Assembly: GCF_018332455.1 (NCBI RefSeq)
Contig: NZ_BOPZ01000011.1
Coordinates: forward strand, 66,526-103,353
Direction of reading: 5' to 3'
Length of the DNA stretch: 36,828 nt
Source of the DNA: Clostridium polyendosporum
GTDB taxonomy: Bacteria > Bacillota > Clostridia > Clostridiales > Clostridiaceae
The notes beneath the pieces were generated by a model, which was not told where the DNA came from, ran no database searches, and worked only from the letters and a program-made list of their open reading frames with translations. Made by a program: the position numbers and the translations under genes. Shown piece after piece: positions 1 to 6,770 of the stretch (within the stretch, counting starts at the first letter, position 1; each line of letters starts with the position of its first letter).

Positions 1-38
1 ATTATAAGTCAACTGCTCCATCGTTGAGCCATGCTAAG
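1..38 (-). tRNA. Partial tRNA-like gene, anticodon-loop reads TAT
   Basis: Read on the minus strand this begins six bases after the CCA of tRNA-Asp and has the layout of a tRNA 5' half: a seven-base acceptor strand, then TG, a D stem GCTC/GAGC with loop AACGATG, and an anticodon stem GTTGA with loop CTTATAA. The window edge cuts it just after the anticodon loop. The triplet in the anticodon position is TAT (would read AUA, Ile). The D loop lacks the usual GG pair and the acceptor would start with C, so decay is possible. In clostridia a Glu-Val-Asp cluster is often followed by tRNA-Thr(TGT), from which this could be a mutated copy. That placement is from memory and not shown here. Confidence 0.45.
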
Positions 39-44
39 ATATTA

Positions 45-121
45 TGGCGACTCAGAAGGGGCTCGAACCCTCGACCTCCGGCGTGACAGGCCGGCACTCT
101 AACCAACTGAGCTACTGAGCC
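45..121 (-). tRNA. tRNA-Asp (GTC)
   Basis: The minus strand folds into a full cloverleaf: acceptor GGCTCAG/CTGAGTC, D stem GCTC/GAGT, anticodon stem CCGGC/GCCGG with loop CTGTCAC giving anticodon GTC, T loop TTCGAGC, discriminator G and an encoded CCA. It is the third gene of a tRNA operon transcribed from the promoter at 354-382. Confidence 0.97.
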
Positions 122-129
122 ATATATTT

Positions 130-205
130 TGGTGGGCACAACAGGGATCGAACCTGTGACCCTCTGCTTGTAAGGCAGATGCTCTCCCGGCTGAGCTATG
201 CGCCC
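130..205 (-). tRNA. tRNA-Val (TAC)
   Basis: Minus-strand cloverleaf with acceptor GGGCGCA/TGTGCCC, anticodon stem TCTGC/GCAGA and loop CTTACAA giving anticodon TAC, T loop TTCGATC, discriminator A and encoded CCA. It lies eight bases upstream of tRNA-Asp in the same transcript. Confidence 0.97.
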
Positions 206-212
206 AAAATAA

Positions 213-287
213 TGGTGACTCCTAGGGGAATCGAACCCCTGTTACCACCGTGAAAGGGTGGTGTCTTGACCGCTTGACCAAGGAGCC
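213..287 (-). tRNA. tRNA-Glu (TTC)
   Basis: Minus-strand cloverleaf with acceptor GGCTCCT/AGGAGTC (one G-U pair), anticodon stem CCACC/GGTGG and loop CTTTCAC giving anticodon TTC, T loop TTCGATT and encoded CCA. First gene of the tRNA operon. Confidence 0.97.
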
Positions 288-353
288 ATGTTTATAATTT
301 TTGTTCCACACATTTCTTAACTTATCTGCCGCACTAGCGACCCGACAATGAAT

Positions 354-382
354 ATAATACCTAAAATTAATCAAAGTGTCAA
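354..382 (-). promoter_or_regulatory. Sigma-A promoter of the tRNA operon
   Basis: On the minus strand TTGACA (377-382) is separated by exactly 17 bases from TATTAT (354-359). The near-consensus match and the position about 66 bases upstream of tRNA-Glu make it the likely promoter of the Glu-Val-Asp cluster. Confidence 0.85.
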
Positions 383-610
383 CACTTTTTATAAACTTTT
401 TTTTAATTTTAGCTCTGGAAATAACATCTAGCCACCTTAAAGCTGATTACACCTATATTTCTTATTATATCTTTAATTTTTATAGCAACTTAATTGAAAT
501 TATATTAAAACTATATTTTAAATTTATTAATTAATATTAGTTCTTGCAAACTTTATATAACTCTATATAATTCTCAACCCTCCTTTTTTTCAAACTGCTT
601 AATAATTTTT
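383..610. other. AT-rich gap, no gene seen
   Basis: Between the tRNA promoter and the small gene at 637-786 lie about 230 bases of very AT-rich sequence. A ribosome-binding-site-like AAAGGAGGG sits on the minus strand near 578-592, but only frames shorter than 20 codons follow it. I see no RNA gene or repeat. Confidence 0.5.
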
Positions 611-643
611 AAAAGAAAAAATAGCGACCTTTGCCGCTATTTT
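611..643 (-). terminator. Rho-independent terminator of the small gene at 637-786
   Basis: On the minus strand AAAATAGCG (635-643) pairs with CGCTATTTT (618-626) across an eight-base loop and is followed by a T-rich run. The stop codon of the small gene lies inside the ascending arm. Confidence 0.75.
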
Positions 644-786
644 CTTCTATGATCTTTACTATTTGCATAATGACCTATTTTTTCACCATCTATTATTCCA
701 AGATCTGAATTATTTTTAGGGTCTATTTTTCTAAGTTCTGCATTAGATTTAGGTCTATCTTTCAATCTGTTCTTATTATCATCCAT
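637..786 (-). CDS. Small hydrophilic protein, unknown function (49 aa)
   Basis: A 49-residue frame starting with ATG at 786, preceded by TAGGAG with good spacing, and ending inside its own terminator hairpin, so it has all signals of a real gene. The protein is strongly hydrophilic, with 14 Lys/Arg, many Asp, Glu and Asn, no Cys and no hydrophobic segment. It begins MDDNKNRLKDRPKSN and ends in NSKDHRRK. I do not recognise a family. Small basic proteins of this kind in clostridia are often sporulation-associated, but nothing in the sequence proves that here. It is a single-gene transcript between the tRNA operon and the CoA-binding protein gene. Confidence 0.7.
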   Translation of the reverse strand: MDDNKNRLKDRPKSNAELRKIDPKNNSDLGIIDGEKIGHYANSKDHRRK

Positions 787-924
787 ACTATTCACTCCTA
801 AATATAATCATTAAATTTTATAATTAGATTTCCCCCTAATAGGTTTCGCTATACTAAAACTTAACTTACTTAATTAAGAAATCTATGACTATATATTTCT
901 TACTTCTAAAAAAGATTTGAATAA

Positions 925-951
925 TAAAACTACTTATTATTAAAAATAAGT
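925..951 (-). terminator. Weak terminator-like hairpin after the CoA-binding gene
   Basis: On the minus strand ACTTATT (945-951) can pair with AATAAGT (932-938), followed by AGTTTTATTATT. The stem is only seven A/T-rich pairs and overlaps the stop codon, so terminator activity is uncertain. Confidence 0.35.
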
Positions 952-1326
952 TAATACCAAATTATTTAATGCAACAAGAGCACACCCTTCTACTGCAATT
1001 ATATTATTATTTCTACAGAAATTAAATATTTCTTCACTTTCTGCACCTGGCTGTATTAGGATATATTTTATTTCAAGCTCTTTCGCTTGTCTTACAATAT
1101 CAATTCCATCTCTAGGATTTATACAGAGATCTATAGCATCTATTTTATATGCTACCTGCTCTAAACTTTTGTAAGTGCCCTCCTTAGTAGCCCTTGGATT
1201 AACACCACTAACATTAAATCCTGCTGAATAGAACTTACTTAATATTCTATAAGCATATTTTGTTGGATTTGTTACATCTCCAACTACAACCCAATTTTTA
1301 AACTTCATCAAATCTACATCTCTCAT
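940..1326 (-). CDS. CoA-binding domain protein (YccU-like)
   Basis: This 128-residue protein is a single Rossmann-type CoA-binding domain of the CoA_binding_2 family (the same fold as the succinyl-CoA synthetase alpha-subunit N-domain). Seen in it are an early strand VVVGDVTNPTKYAY with the nucleotide-binding turn, GFNVSGVNPRA, the IDLCINP strand and ILIQPGAES, and a late EGCALVAL segment, which are the conserved blocks of the family. The length fits a stand-alone member. The substrate and partner are unknown, and binding of CoA is inferred from the fold. The ATG at 1326 is preceded by AAGGAG with seven-base spacing. It lies 16 bases downstream of the gene at 1343-1933 and is probably co-transcribed with it. 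Confidence 0.85.
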   Translation of the reverse strand: MRDVDLMKFKNWVVVGDVTNPTKYAYRILSKFYSAGFNVSGVNPRATKEGTYKSLEQVAYKIDAIDLCINPRDGIDIVRQAKELEIKYILIQPGAESEEIFNFCRNNNIIAVEGCALVALNNLVLTYF

Positions 1327-1342
1327 TGTTCTTTCTCCTTTC

Positions 1343-1933
1343 TTATACTAATAACTTAGATGAAAGTGATACTCCCTGTTTTTTAACCCTTTCAATTGCC
1401 ATGCCATAATGAGTTAGGAGTACCTCTCTCCTCTTAATTTGACTAGTTATGTAGTTAATTTCATGAGTGCATCTATCTAAAAACTCTTGTTCACTTAAAG
1501 ATTTCACAGAAAAACTATAATTATTTCTTTTAAAGCTCTGACCAGTTACCAAGATATTTAAAGGAAAATAACAGTTAACAACCATAAGAAGTTCTTTTTC
1601 CCACATTCCTCTTTTATTTATCTCTTTAAATCTGTCCTTAAGTAATATAATTTCCTTTACTTTCTCACTAATGCTTTGTTCTACAGATTCAATAAATCCC
1701 TTATAAAAGAAAGATGAAACTCCTCTTGGAAGCTTTATTTTTAAAACATCTTTATGGCTTATTATAAAGTCATCCATTTCTCCTTCACTTATTAGTTCTA
1801 CATCATTAGATTCAAAGGTATGAAATCCATCCCCTTGAGGATATTCAACTATAATTTGATCATAATTCATCTTTCGTATCTTATATTCACTACCAAAATC
1901 CTTAAGCTTTTGATTGGTTATCTTTACTTTCAT
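1343..1933 (-). CDS. Hypothetical protein (196 aa)
   Basis: A 196-residue protein I do not recognise. It opens with a basic, beta-rich part (KVKITNQKLK, YDQIIVEYP), has an acidic middle (VELISEGEMDDFI) and a helical, charged C-terminal half with MWEKELLMVVNCYF and a Lys/Arg-rich end. There is no signal peptide or membrane segment. The start is taken at the ATG at 1933 because GAGAGGTG lies just upstream at normal spacing. A GTG nine bases earlier overlaps that ribosome-binding site and is unlikely. It lies 16 bases upstream of the CoA-binding protein gene, so the two probably form an operon, and it diverges from the amidase gene at 2028. Confidence 0.7.
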   Translation of the reverse strand: MKVKITNQKLKDFGSEYKIRKMNYDQIIVEYPQGDGFHTFESNDVELISEGEMDDFIISHKDVLKIKLPRGVSSFFYKGFIESVEQSISEKVKEIILLKDRFKEINKRGMWEKELLMVVNCYFPLNILVTGQSFKRNNYSFSVKSLSEQEFLDRCTHEINYITSQIKRREVLLTHYGMAIERVKKQGVSLSSKLLV

Positions 1934-2027
1934 TGCACTCACCTCTCAATATTATTATCTCTGCTTTTGCTCATATATATAACTGTGTTAGAATTTAATT
2001 AAACTAATATACTTATAGGAGAAATTT

Positions 2028-2834
2028 ATGAGAATTGCTTTAGCACAAATAGATATTAAATGGGAAGACAAGGATTTTAACTTAAGAAAATGTGAATCTT
2101 TTATTAAAGAAGCTAAAGAAAAAAAGGCCAATTTAATTATCTTTCCTGAGATGACTCTTACAGGATTTTCAATGAATCCATCGAATATTAATGAAAGTTA
2201 CATTAACTCAAAATATATAGAAGCCCTTAAAATACTTGCTCTTAAAAATAGTATATATATAGGATTTGGAATGGCTATTAGTAATAACAAAGATTTTTTT
2301 AATGATTTCATAGTAATAAATAATGAAGGAACAATAATAGGAACATACTCAAAAATTCACCCTTTTTCTTATAGTAAAGAACATTTAGCTTATAGAAGCG
2401 GAGACAATCTTTTAACTCTTAAAATCAAGGAATTTACCCTTTCACCCTTCATATGCTATGATTTAAGATTTCCAGAAATATTTCAAGTTGCTTCAAGACA
2501 TGCTAATCTTATAACCATTAGCGCTAATTGGCCTAAGAGTAGAATATCTCATTGGAAGGCTTTATTAGTTGCAAGAGCTATAGAAAATCAATGCTATATA
2601 GCTGGTATTAACAGGGTTGGACAAGGAGATAATTTATTATATAATGGTGCATCTATGATTGTTTCTCCTTCTGGAGAAATATTATGTTATGAAGAAGATA
2701 AAGAAGTACTTTTAATACATGACTTGGTGTTAAGTGAAGTTGAAAACTTAAGAAGTTCATTTCCATTAAAAAATGATAGAAGAGAAACTTTATACATAAA
2801 TCTACTAAAGATAAACAGCTTCAATCTTAAATAA
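2028..2834 (+). CDS. Nitrilase-superfamily carbon-nitrogen hydrolase (omega-amidase-like)
   Basis: A single-domain, 268-residue amidohydrolase of the carbon-nitrogen hydrolase (nitrilase) superfamily. The catalytic Glu-Lys-Cys triad is visible: Glu41 in FPEMTLTGF, Lys109 in YSKIHPF and Cys143 in FICYDLRFPE. The DLRFPE after the cysteine and the SANWP block resemble the Nit2/YafV branch, whose members deaminate alpha-ketoglutaramate or similar omega-amides in cytosolic metabolite repair. The exact substrate is an inference. AGGAG with seven-base spacing precedes the ATG. It reads into the flavoprotein gene at 2883 with a 48-base gap and its own ribosome-binding site, which suggests an operon of two. 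Confidence 0.9.
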   Translation: MRIALAQIDIKWEDKDFNLRKCESFIKEAKEKKANLIIFPEMTLTGFSMNPSNINESYINSKYIEALKILALKNSIYIGFGMAISNNKDFFNDFIVINNEGTIIGTYSKIHPFSYSKEHLAYRSGDNLLTLKIKEFTLSPFICYDLRFPEIFQVASRHANLITISANWPKSRISHWKALLVARAIENQCYIAGINRVGQGDNLLYNGASMIVSPSGEILCYEEDKEVLLIHDLVLSEVENLRSSFPLKNDRRETLYINLLKINSFNLK

Positions 2835-2882
2835 ATTTTATTATCAAGTTGTTTATCTATAAAAGGAGCGAAGGAATAAATA

Positions 2883-4133
2883 ATGATTTATCATGATTTA
2901 GTAATAATAGGAGGAGGAGCAGCTGGGCTTATGGCTGCTGTTGCTGCAAAAGATTTTGGAATTGATGTTGCTATTGTAGAAGGTACTGATAGAGTAGGAA
3001 AAAAAATATTAACTACTGGAAATGGTAGATGTAATATAACTAATTCCTTTATAGGATTTCCATTTCAGAATTATCATAGTGAAAATGGAGCATTCTTTAA
3101 TTCTGTATTAAGTAACTTCACAGTGAAAGATACAATACAGTTTTTTTCTAATATAGGACTTCCTTTAGTTGAACTCGAAAACGGAAAAATGTATCCACAC
3201 TCTCTTCAATCATCTTCTGTTGTAGATATTTTTAGATTAGCTTTGGAGGATAGAAGCATTTCTATATATAATTCTTGTAAGATAAAAGAAATTATCCACA
3301 ATAAAAAAAGTTTTAAGTTATTCACAGATTCCAAAGATATTGAACCTATCACCTGTGGAAAACTTATATTAGCCTGTGGAGGTAAATCTGCCTCAAAAAC
3401 TGGTTCTGATGGTTCTGGCTATAATTTAGCTAAAACTTTAGGGCATAGAATAATTGATCCTATTCCTGCAATAGTACAACTAAAACTTGATTATAAAAAT
3501 CTTAAAGCTGTGTCAGGTATTAAATTCGATGGATATGCAGAAGTTATTATTGATAAAAAAAGTGAACGAAAAGAATTGGGAGAAATCTTATTTACTGACT
3601 ATGGAATTTCAGGTCCACCTATTCTTCAGTTATCAAGAAAAGCTTCTTATGCTCTTTCAAAAGGTAAAGAAGTATTAATAACAGTAGATATGATGCCTAG
3701 TAAAAGTAAAGAAGATGTGGAAAATTTTTTAGAAAATCACTGGGGAGTTTTTGCTCATAGAACTGTATTAGATTCACTTATAGGAATTGTAAACAAAAAG
3801 CTTATACCTATTCTTTTAAAAGAGGCAGGAGTTGATAATCTTCATAAACCTTGCTGGAATTTAGATTGGCAAGAAAGAAAAAATATCATATCTCTCATGA
3901 AAAAATGGGACTTTAAGTGCATAGGTACCAATGGATTTCAAAATGCCCAAGTCACTGCAGGTGGAGTAGATACTAAGGAAATTAACCCTGAAACTTTAGA
4001 ATCAAAACTTATTAAAAACCTCTTCTTCTGTGGAGAAATGTTAGACGTAGATGGTGATTGTGGCGGCTTTAACCTTCAATGGGCTTGGAGTTCAGCTTAT
4101 GTAGCAGCTAAAGCAGTTTCCTCAAGTAATTAA
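2883..4133 (+). CDS. HI0933/YhiN-family FAD-dependent oxidoreductase
   Basis: A 416-residue flavoprotein of the HI0933-like family (YhiN, YtfP). The N-terminal dinucleotide-binding motif GGGAAG is at residues 10-15, followed by the family block GKKILTTGNGRCNITN, the central ILACGGKSASKTGSDGSG and the C-terminal FCGEMLDVDGDCGGFNLQWA. These are the family's characteristic stretches and the length is normal. FAD binding is well supported. The physiological substrate of the family is not settled, so no reaction is assigned. AAAGGAG and GAAGGA lie upstream of the ATG. Two terminator hairpins follow the stop codon. Confidence 0.92.
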   Translation: MIYHDLVIIGGGAAGLMAAVAAKDFGIDVAIVEGTDRVGKKILTTGNGRCNITNSFIGFPFQNYHSENGAFFNSVLSNFTVKDTIQFFSNIGLPLVELENGKMYPHSLQSSSVVDIFRLALEDRSISIYNSCKIKEIIHNKKSFKLFTDSKDIEPITCGKLILACGGKSASKTGSDGSGYNLAKTLGHRIIDPIPAIVQLKLDYKNLKAVSGIKFDGYAEVIIDKKSERKELGEILFTDYGISGPPILQLSRKASYALSKGKEVLITVDMMPSKSKEDVENFLENHWGVFAHRTVLDSLIGIVNKKLIPILLKEAGVDNLHKPCWNLDWQERKNIISLMKKWDFKCIGTNGFQNAQVTAGGVDTKEINPETLESKLIKNLFFCGEMLDVDGDCGGFNLQWAWSSAYVAAKAVSSSN

Positions 4134-4137
4134 ACAT

Positions 4138-4177
4138 AAAAAGGTATGTAGCACTTTATTAATGCTTCATACCTTTT
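4138..4177 (+). terminator. Terminator hairpin after the flavoprotein gene
   Basis: AAAAGGTATG (4139-4148) pairs with CATACCTTTT (4168-4177), with an extra inner AGCA/TGCT pairing. It lies five bases after the stop codon and the descending arm itself ends in four T. Confidence 0.7.
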
Positions 4178-4213
4178 CACTTTGATGTAATTTTAAAATA
4201 CCTTTATTTATGT

Positions 4214-4250
4214 AAAAAGCAATTCAGTCAACAAGACTGAATTGCTTTTT
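4214..4250. terminator. Bidirectional terminator between convergent genes
   Basis: A perfect 13-bp stem, AAGCAATTCAGTC (4217-4229) with GACTGAATTGCTT (4235-4247), loop AACAA, has an A-run on the left and a T-run on the right, so it can stop transcription of the flavoprotein gene (plus) and the DUF1858 gene (minus). Confidence 0.88.
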
Positions 4251-4300
4251 AACTTTTAAGCTATAGAATTCTTAAAAAACTATTAAAACATCAACACTAA

Positions 4301-4486
4301 TTACTTATTTAGGGCTTCTAATAATAGTTCTAATTTTAATCCATGTACTACTGCAGCTTCTTCTATAGTTTCAGCCTGTGCTGATGGGCAACCCACACAA
4401 CCCATTCCAAAACTCATTAAAACTTCTGCTTTTTCAGGGTATTGTCTTACAACTTCACCTATTGTCATATCCTTAGTAATATTCAT
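4301..4486 (-). CDS. DUF1858 domain protein
   Basis: A 61-residue protein consisting only of a DUF1858 domain: ITKDMTIGEVVRQYPE, then LMSFGMGCVGCPSAQAETIEEAA with a CxxC pair, then a final helix. Such domains occur alone or fused to hybrid-cluster or redox proteins in anaerobes. The CxxC suggests a redox or metal role, which is inference. The start is taken at the ATG at 4486, nine bases after AGAGG. A TTG nine bases earlier overlaps that site. It is a single-gene unit with its own consensus-like promoter (4590-4618) and the shared terminator at 4214-4250. Confidence 0.85.
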   Translation of the reverse strand: MNITKDMTIGEVVRQYPEKAEVLMSFGMGCVGCPSAQAETIEEAAVVHGLKLELLLEALNK

Positions 4487-4589
4487 AATTACCAACCTCT
4501 CTTTATAAAAAATATTAAAAAAATACTTAGCTATACTAAATTAAAAAACAAATTTGTTTAATTTTAGAAATTAAAAGCTTACTTTAATT

Positions 4590-4618
4590 ATTATACTAGA
4601 TAATATTACTATAGTCAA
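4590..4618 (-). promoter_or_regulatory. Sigma-A promoter of the DUF1858 gene
   Basis: On the minus strand TTGACT (4613-4618) and TATAAT (4590-4595) are 17 bases apart. The start codon lies about 100 bases downstream. Confidence 0.8.
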
Positions 4619-4715
4619 CCAAATTAGTCGGATTTAAAAAATGCTACGTATATTTTTACTTTATTTAGTTTTTTCTACATAAATCAATATTATTCAATGA
4701 TTTATTGTTAATAAA

Positions 4716-4755
4716 TATAAAAAAAGGAAGCCTAAATTCAGCTTCCTCTTTTTAT
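4716..4755 (-). terminator. Terminator of purA
   Basis: On the minus strand GGAAGC (4741-4746) pairs with GCTTCC (4726-4731) over a nine-base loop, followed by a run of T. It lies about 30 bases after the purA stop codon. Confidence 0.8.
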
Positions 4756-4777
4756 ATAATTAATATATTAAATACTA

Positions 4778-6064
4778 CTATAGTTCTGCAACTCTCATAG
4801 TCTGGTCTCTTCTTGGACCTACTGAAACTATTGATATTCTAGTTTCTGTTATTTCTTCTATTCTCTTTAGATATTTTTTCGCATTTTCTGGAAGCTGATC
4901 ATAACTTCTTGCATTTGCAACGCTATCGTCCCATCCTTCAAATTCTTCATAAACTGGTTCACACTTAGCTAAGTCTTCTAAACTTGCTGGGAAGTAGTCT
5001 ATTATCTTTCCATTAAACTTATAACCTACACAAACTTTTATCTTTTCAAGACCAGCTAAAGTATCTATTTTAGTAACTGCAAGAGAAGTTAATCCACAAA
5101 CTCTAACAGTAGTCTTTAAAATTACAAGATCAAGCCATCCACATCTTCTAGCTCTTCCAGTTGTAACACCAAACTCATGGCCCTTTTCTCTTATCCAGTC
5201 TCCCATTTCATCATTTAATTCTGTTGGGAATGGACCTTTACCTACTCTTGTAGTATATGCTTTAGCAATACCAACAGCATTTGTTATCATCGTTGGTCCT
5301 ATTCCTACACCATTTGAAACTCCACCAGCTGTTGTGTTTGATGAAGTAACATATGGATAAGTTCCATAGTCTATATCAAGAAGCATTCCCTGTGCTCCTT
5401 CAAAAAGCACCTTCTTATTTGCTTTTATGGCATCATAAACTACTACAGATGTATCTTGAACATAAGGTCTTAATCTCTCTGCAAATGCTAAGTACTCGGC
5501 TAGTATCTCATCAAATTTTAAAGCTTCTCCACCTAATACCTTTGTTATGTATGGATTCTTCATTTCAAGATTTGTTCTTAGCTTTTCTTCAAAAACTTCT
5601 TTATGAAGTAAATCACATACTCTTATACCACATCTTTCAAATTTATCAGTATAACATGGTCCAATACCTTTACCTGTTGTTCCTATATCATTCTTTCCTC
5701 TAGCTTGTTCTTTTAGTTTATCTAAAACTCTATGATATGGCATTATAAGATGTGCTCTATCACTCACTACAAGCTTCTCTGGAGTAACTTTTACTCCTAC
5801 ACCTTGAAGATAGTCTATCTCATGAAAAAATGCCTTTGGATCTACAACTACACCATTACCTATTACATTTAACTTTGTATCATAAAGTACTCCTGATGGA
5901 ATTAAGTGAAGCTTATATTGTTTATCCTCAACTTCAACTGTATGTCCTGCGTTATTTCCACCTTGGTATCTAACAACTACTTCGGCATCTTCTGCTAGGT
6001 AGTCAGTCATTTTTCCCTTTCCTTCGTCACCCCATTGAGCTCCTAATACGATGAATGCTGACAT
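4778..6064 (-). CDS. purA: Adenylosuccinate synthase
   Basis: The enzyme joins IMP and aspartate at the expense of GTP to give adenylosuccinate, the first committed step from IMP to AMP, in the cytosol. The 428 residues match the usual length. The phosphate-binding WGDEGKGK is at residues 11-18 with catalytic Asp13, and catalytic His41 sits in GGNNAGHTV. The family stretches [22 protein letters not shown] and the [10 protein letters not shown] block are all present. ATG at 6064 follows AAGGAGG. It stands alone with its own promoter at 6215-6243 and terminator at 4716-4755. The 150-base leader contains only a short CTAAG/CTTAG hairpin near the ribosome-binding site, and I see no purine riboswitch. 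Confidence 0.98.
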   Translation of the reverse strand: MSAFIVLGAQWGDEGKGKMTDYLAEDAEVVVRYQGGNNAGHTVEVEDKQYKLHLIPSGVLYDTKLNVIGNGVVVDPKAFFHEIDYLQGVGVKVTPEKLVVSDRAHLIMPYHRVLDKLKEQARGKNDIGTTGKGIGPCYTDKFERCGIRVCDLLHKEVFEEKLRTNLEMKNPYITKVLGGEALKFDEILAEYLAFAERLRPYVQDTSVVVYDAIKANKKVLFEGAQGMLLDIDYGTYPYVTSSNTTAGGVSNGVGIGPTMITNAVGIAKAYTTRVGKGPFPTELNDEMGDWIREKGHEFGVTTGRARRCGWLDLVILKTTVRVCGLTSLAVTKIDTLAGLEKIKVCVGYKFNGKIIDYFPASLEDLAKCEPVYEEFEGWDDSVANARSYDQLPENAKKYLKRIEEITETRISIVSVGPRRDQTMRVAEL

Positions 6065-6214
6065 ATCGTTTCCTCCTTACATCACTAAGTTCCCTTAGAA
6101 TATCCAATTCCAATGTTTATGTCATTTCAATCTATGTCTATAAATTAATATTAGTTTTATCCTATTTTGCTTTTTGCATTACTTATTTTTAGGGTAAATT
6201 ATTCTCCCCATAAC

Positions 6215-6243
6215 ATACTATCAAAGTAACTCTATAAGGTCAA
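6215..6243 (-). promoter_or_regulatory. Sigma-A promoter of purA
   Basis: On the minus strand TTGACC (6238-6243) and TAGTAT (6215-6220) are 17 bases apart, giving a leader of about 145 bases before the purA start codon. Confidence 0.75.
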
Positions 6244-6349
6244 CAAAAGAAACGAATATTTTTTTATTTATCACATTAATGATTCGTAAAAAATCCAACT
6301 TTACCATTTTTATATTTTCTATTATTCCACTTGTTGAAATATAATATTT

Positions 6350-6439
6350 TTATAATTTTTCGCTAAACTCAATTTTTTCTCCATCCGGGCCTAAGATATT
6401 AAAGTACTTTATTCCTCTTAAATTATCTTTTAAGAGCAT
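6350..6439 (-). pseudogene. C-terminal fragment of a glyoxalase/VOC-family gene
   Basis: A 29-codon minus-strand frame ends in GIKYFNILGPDGEKIEFSEKL, which is the typical last strand of a VOC (glyoxalase, bleomycin-resistance) domain, including the metal-ligand Glu position in the DGxxIEF motif. Complete members are about 115-140 residues, so only the C-terminal fifth remains. It carries an ATG and an AGGAAAGG upstream, so it may still be translated, but the rest of the domain is not found in any frame upstream. I regard it as a gene remnant. Confidence 0.6.
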
Positions 6440-6671
6440 ATTATTCCTTTCCTGATTATATATTACATTATAATATTATTGTATTATTTACCTATCGGAT
6501 AGTTTATTTAATATTAATAATTTGAAAGAAATCTTACAATTGTGTTGAATAAGAAATTTTTAAGTGATAAAATTATAGAAAAATTAAAATTGATAATAGA
6601 TATGGCAAAATGAAATTATATCCATTGTGATGAAGAAGCCTTAAAGATATAATATATAAAGAATGAACTAT
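6440..6671. other. AT-rich gap with a possible decayed short gene
   Basis: About 230 bases without a convincing gene. On the plus strand one frame reads LNKKFLSDKIIEKLKLIIDMAK, stop, then NYIHCDEEALKI, stop (about 6545-6650). The pattern of two short helices faintly recalls the Spo0E-like phosphatase family, but the diagnostic SxxLD is missing. The stretch ends at the strong terminator at 6672-6716. Confidence 0.3.
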
Positions 6672-6716
6672 GGCAGTTTGCATAAGCTTTGCTTATGCGA
6701 ACTGCCTCTTTTTATA
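6672..6716 (+). terminator. Strong terminator upstream of the TyrR-like gene
   Basis: GGCAGTT (6672-6678) pairs with AACTGCC (700-706 of the same block), and GCATAAGC (6680-6687) with GCTTATGC (6691-6698), joined by one T-G wobble: 16 pairs, a TTT loop and then TCTTTTTAT. It is the strongest hairpin in this part of the window, yet no intact gene precedes it on the plus strand. It either ends a small RNA or decayed gene, or attenuates the regulator gene 55 bases downstream. Confidence 0.85.
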
Positions 6717-6770
6717 TTGTGTTTTTAGATATTATATTTGCAAATTGAATATAAGGAAGGGGGAATCTTA

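Noticed and set aside
541-600. Short gene behind AAAGGAGGG on the minus strand
   Set aside because: All frames after the ribosome-like site close within 20 codons and none has a plausible start at normal spacing.
6065-6214. Riboswitch in the purA leader
   Set aside because: The 150-base leader has no purine-riboswitch-like three-way junction, only a five-pair CTAAG/CTTAG hairpin.
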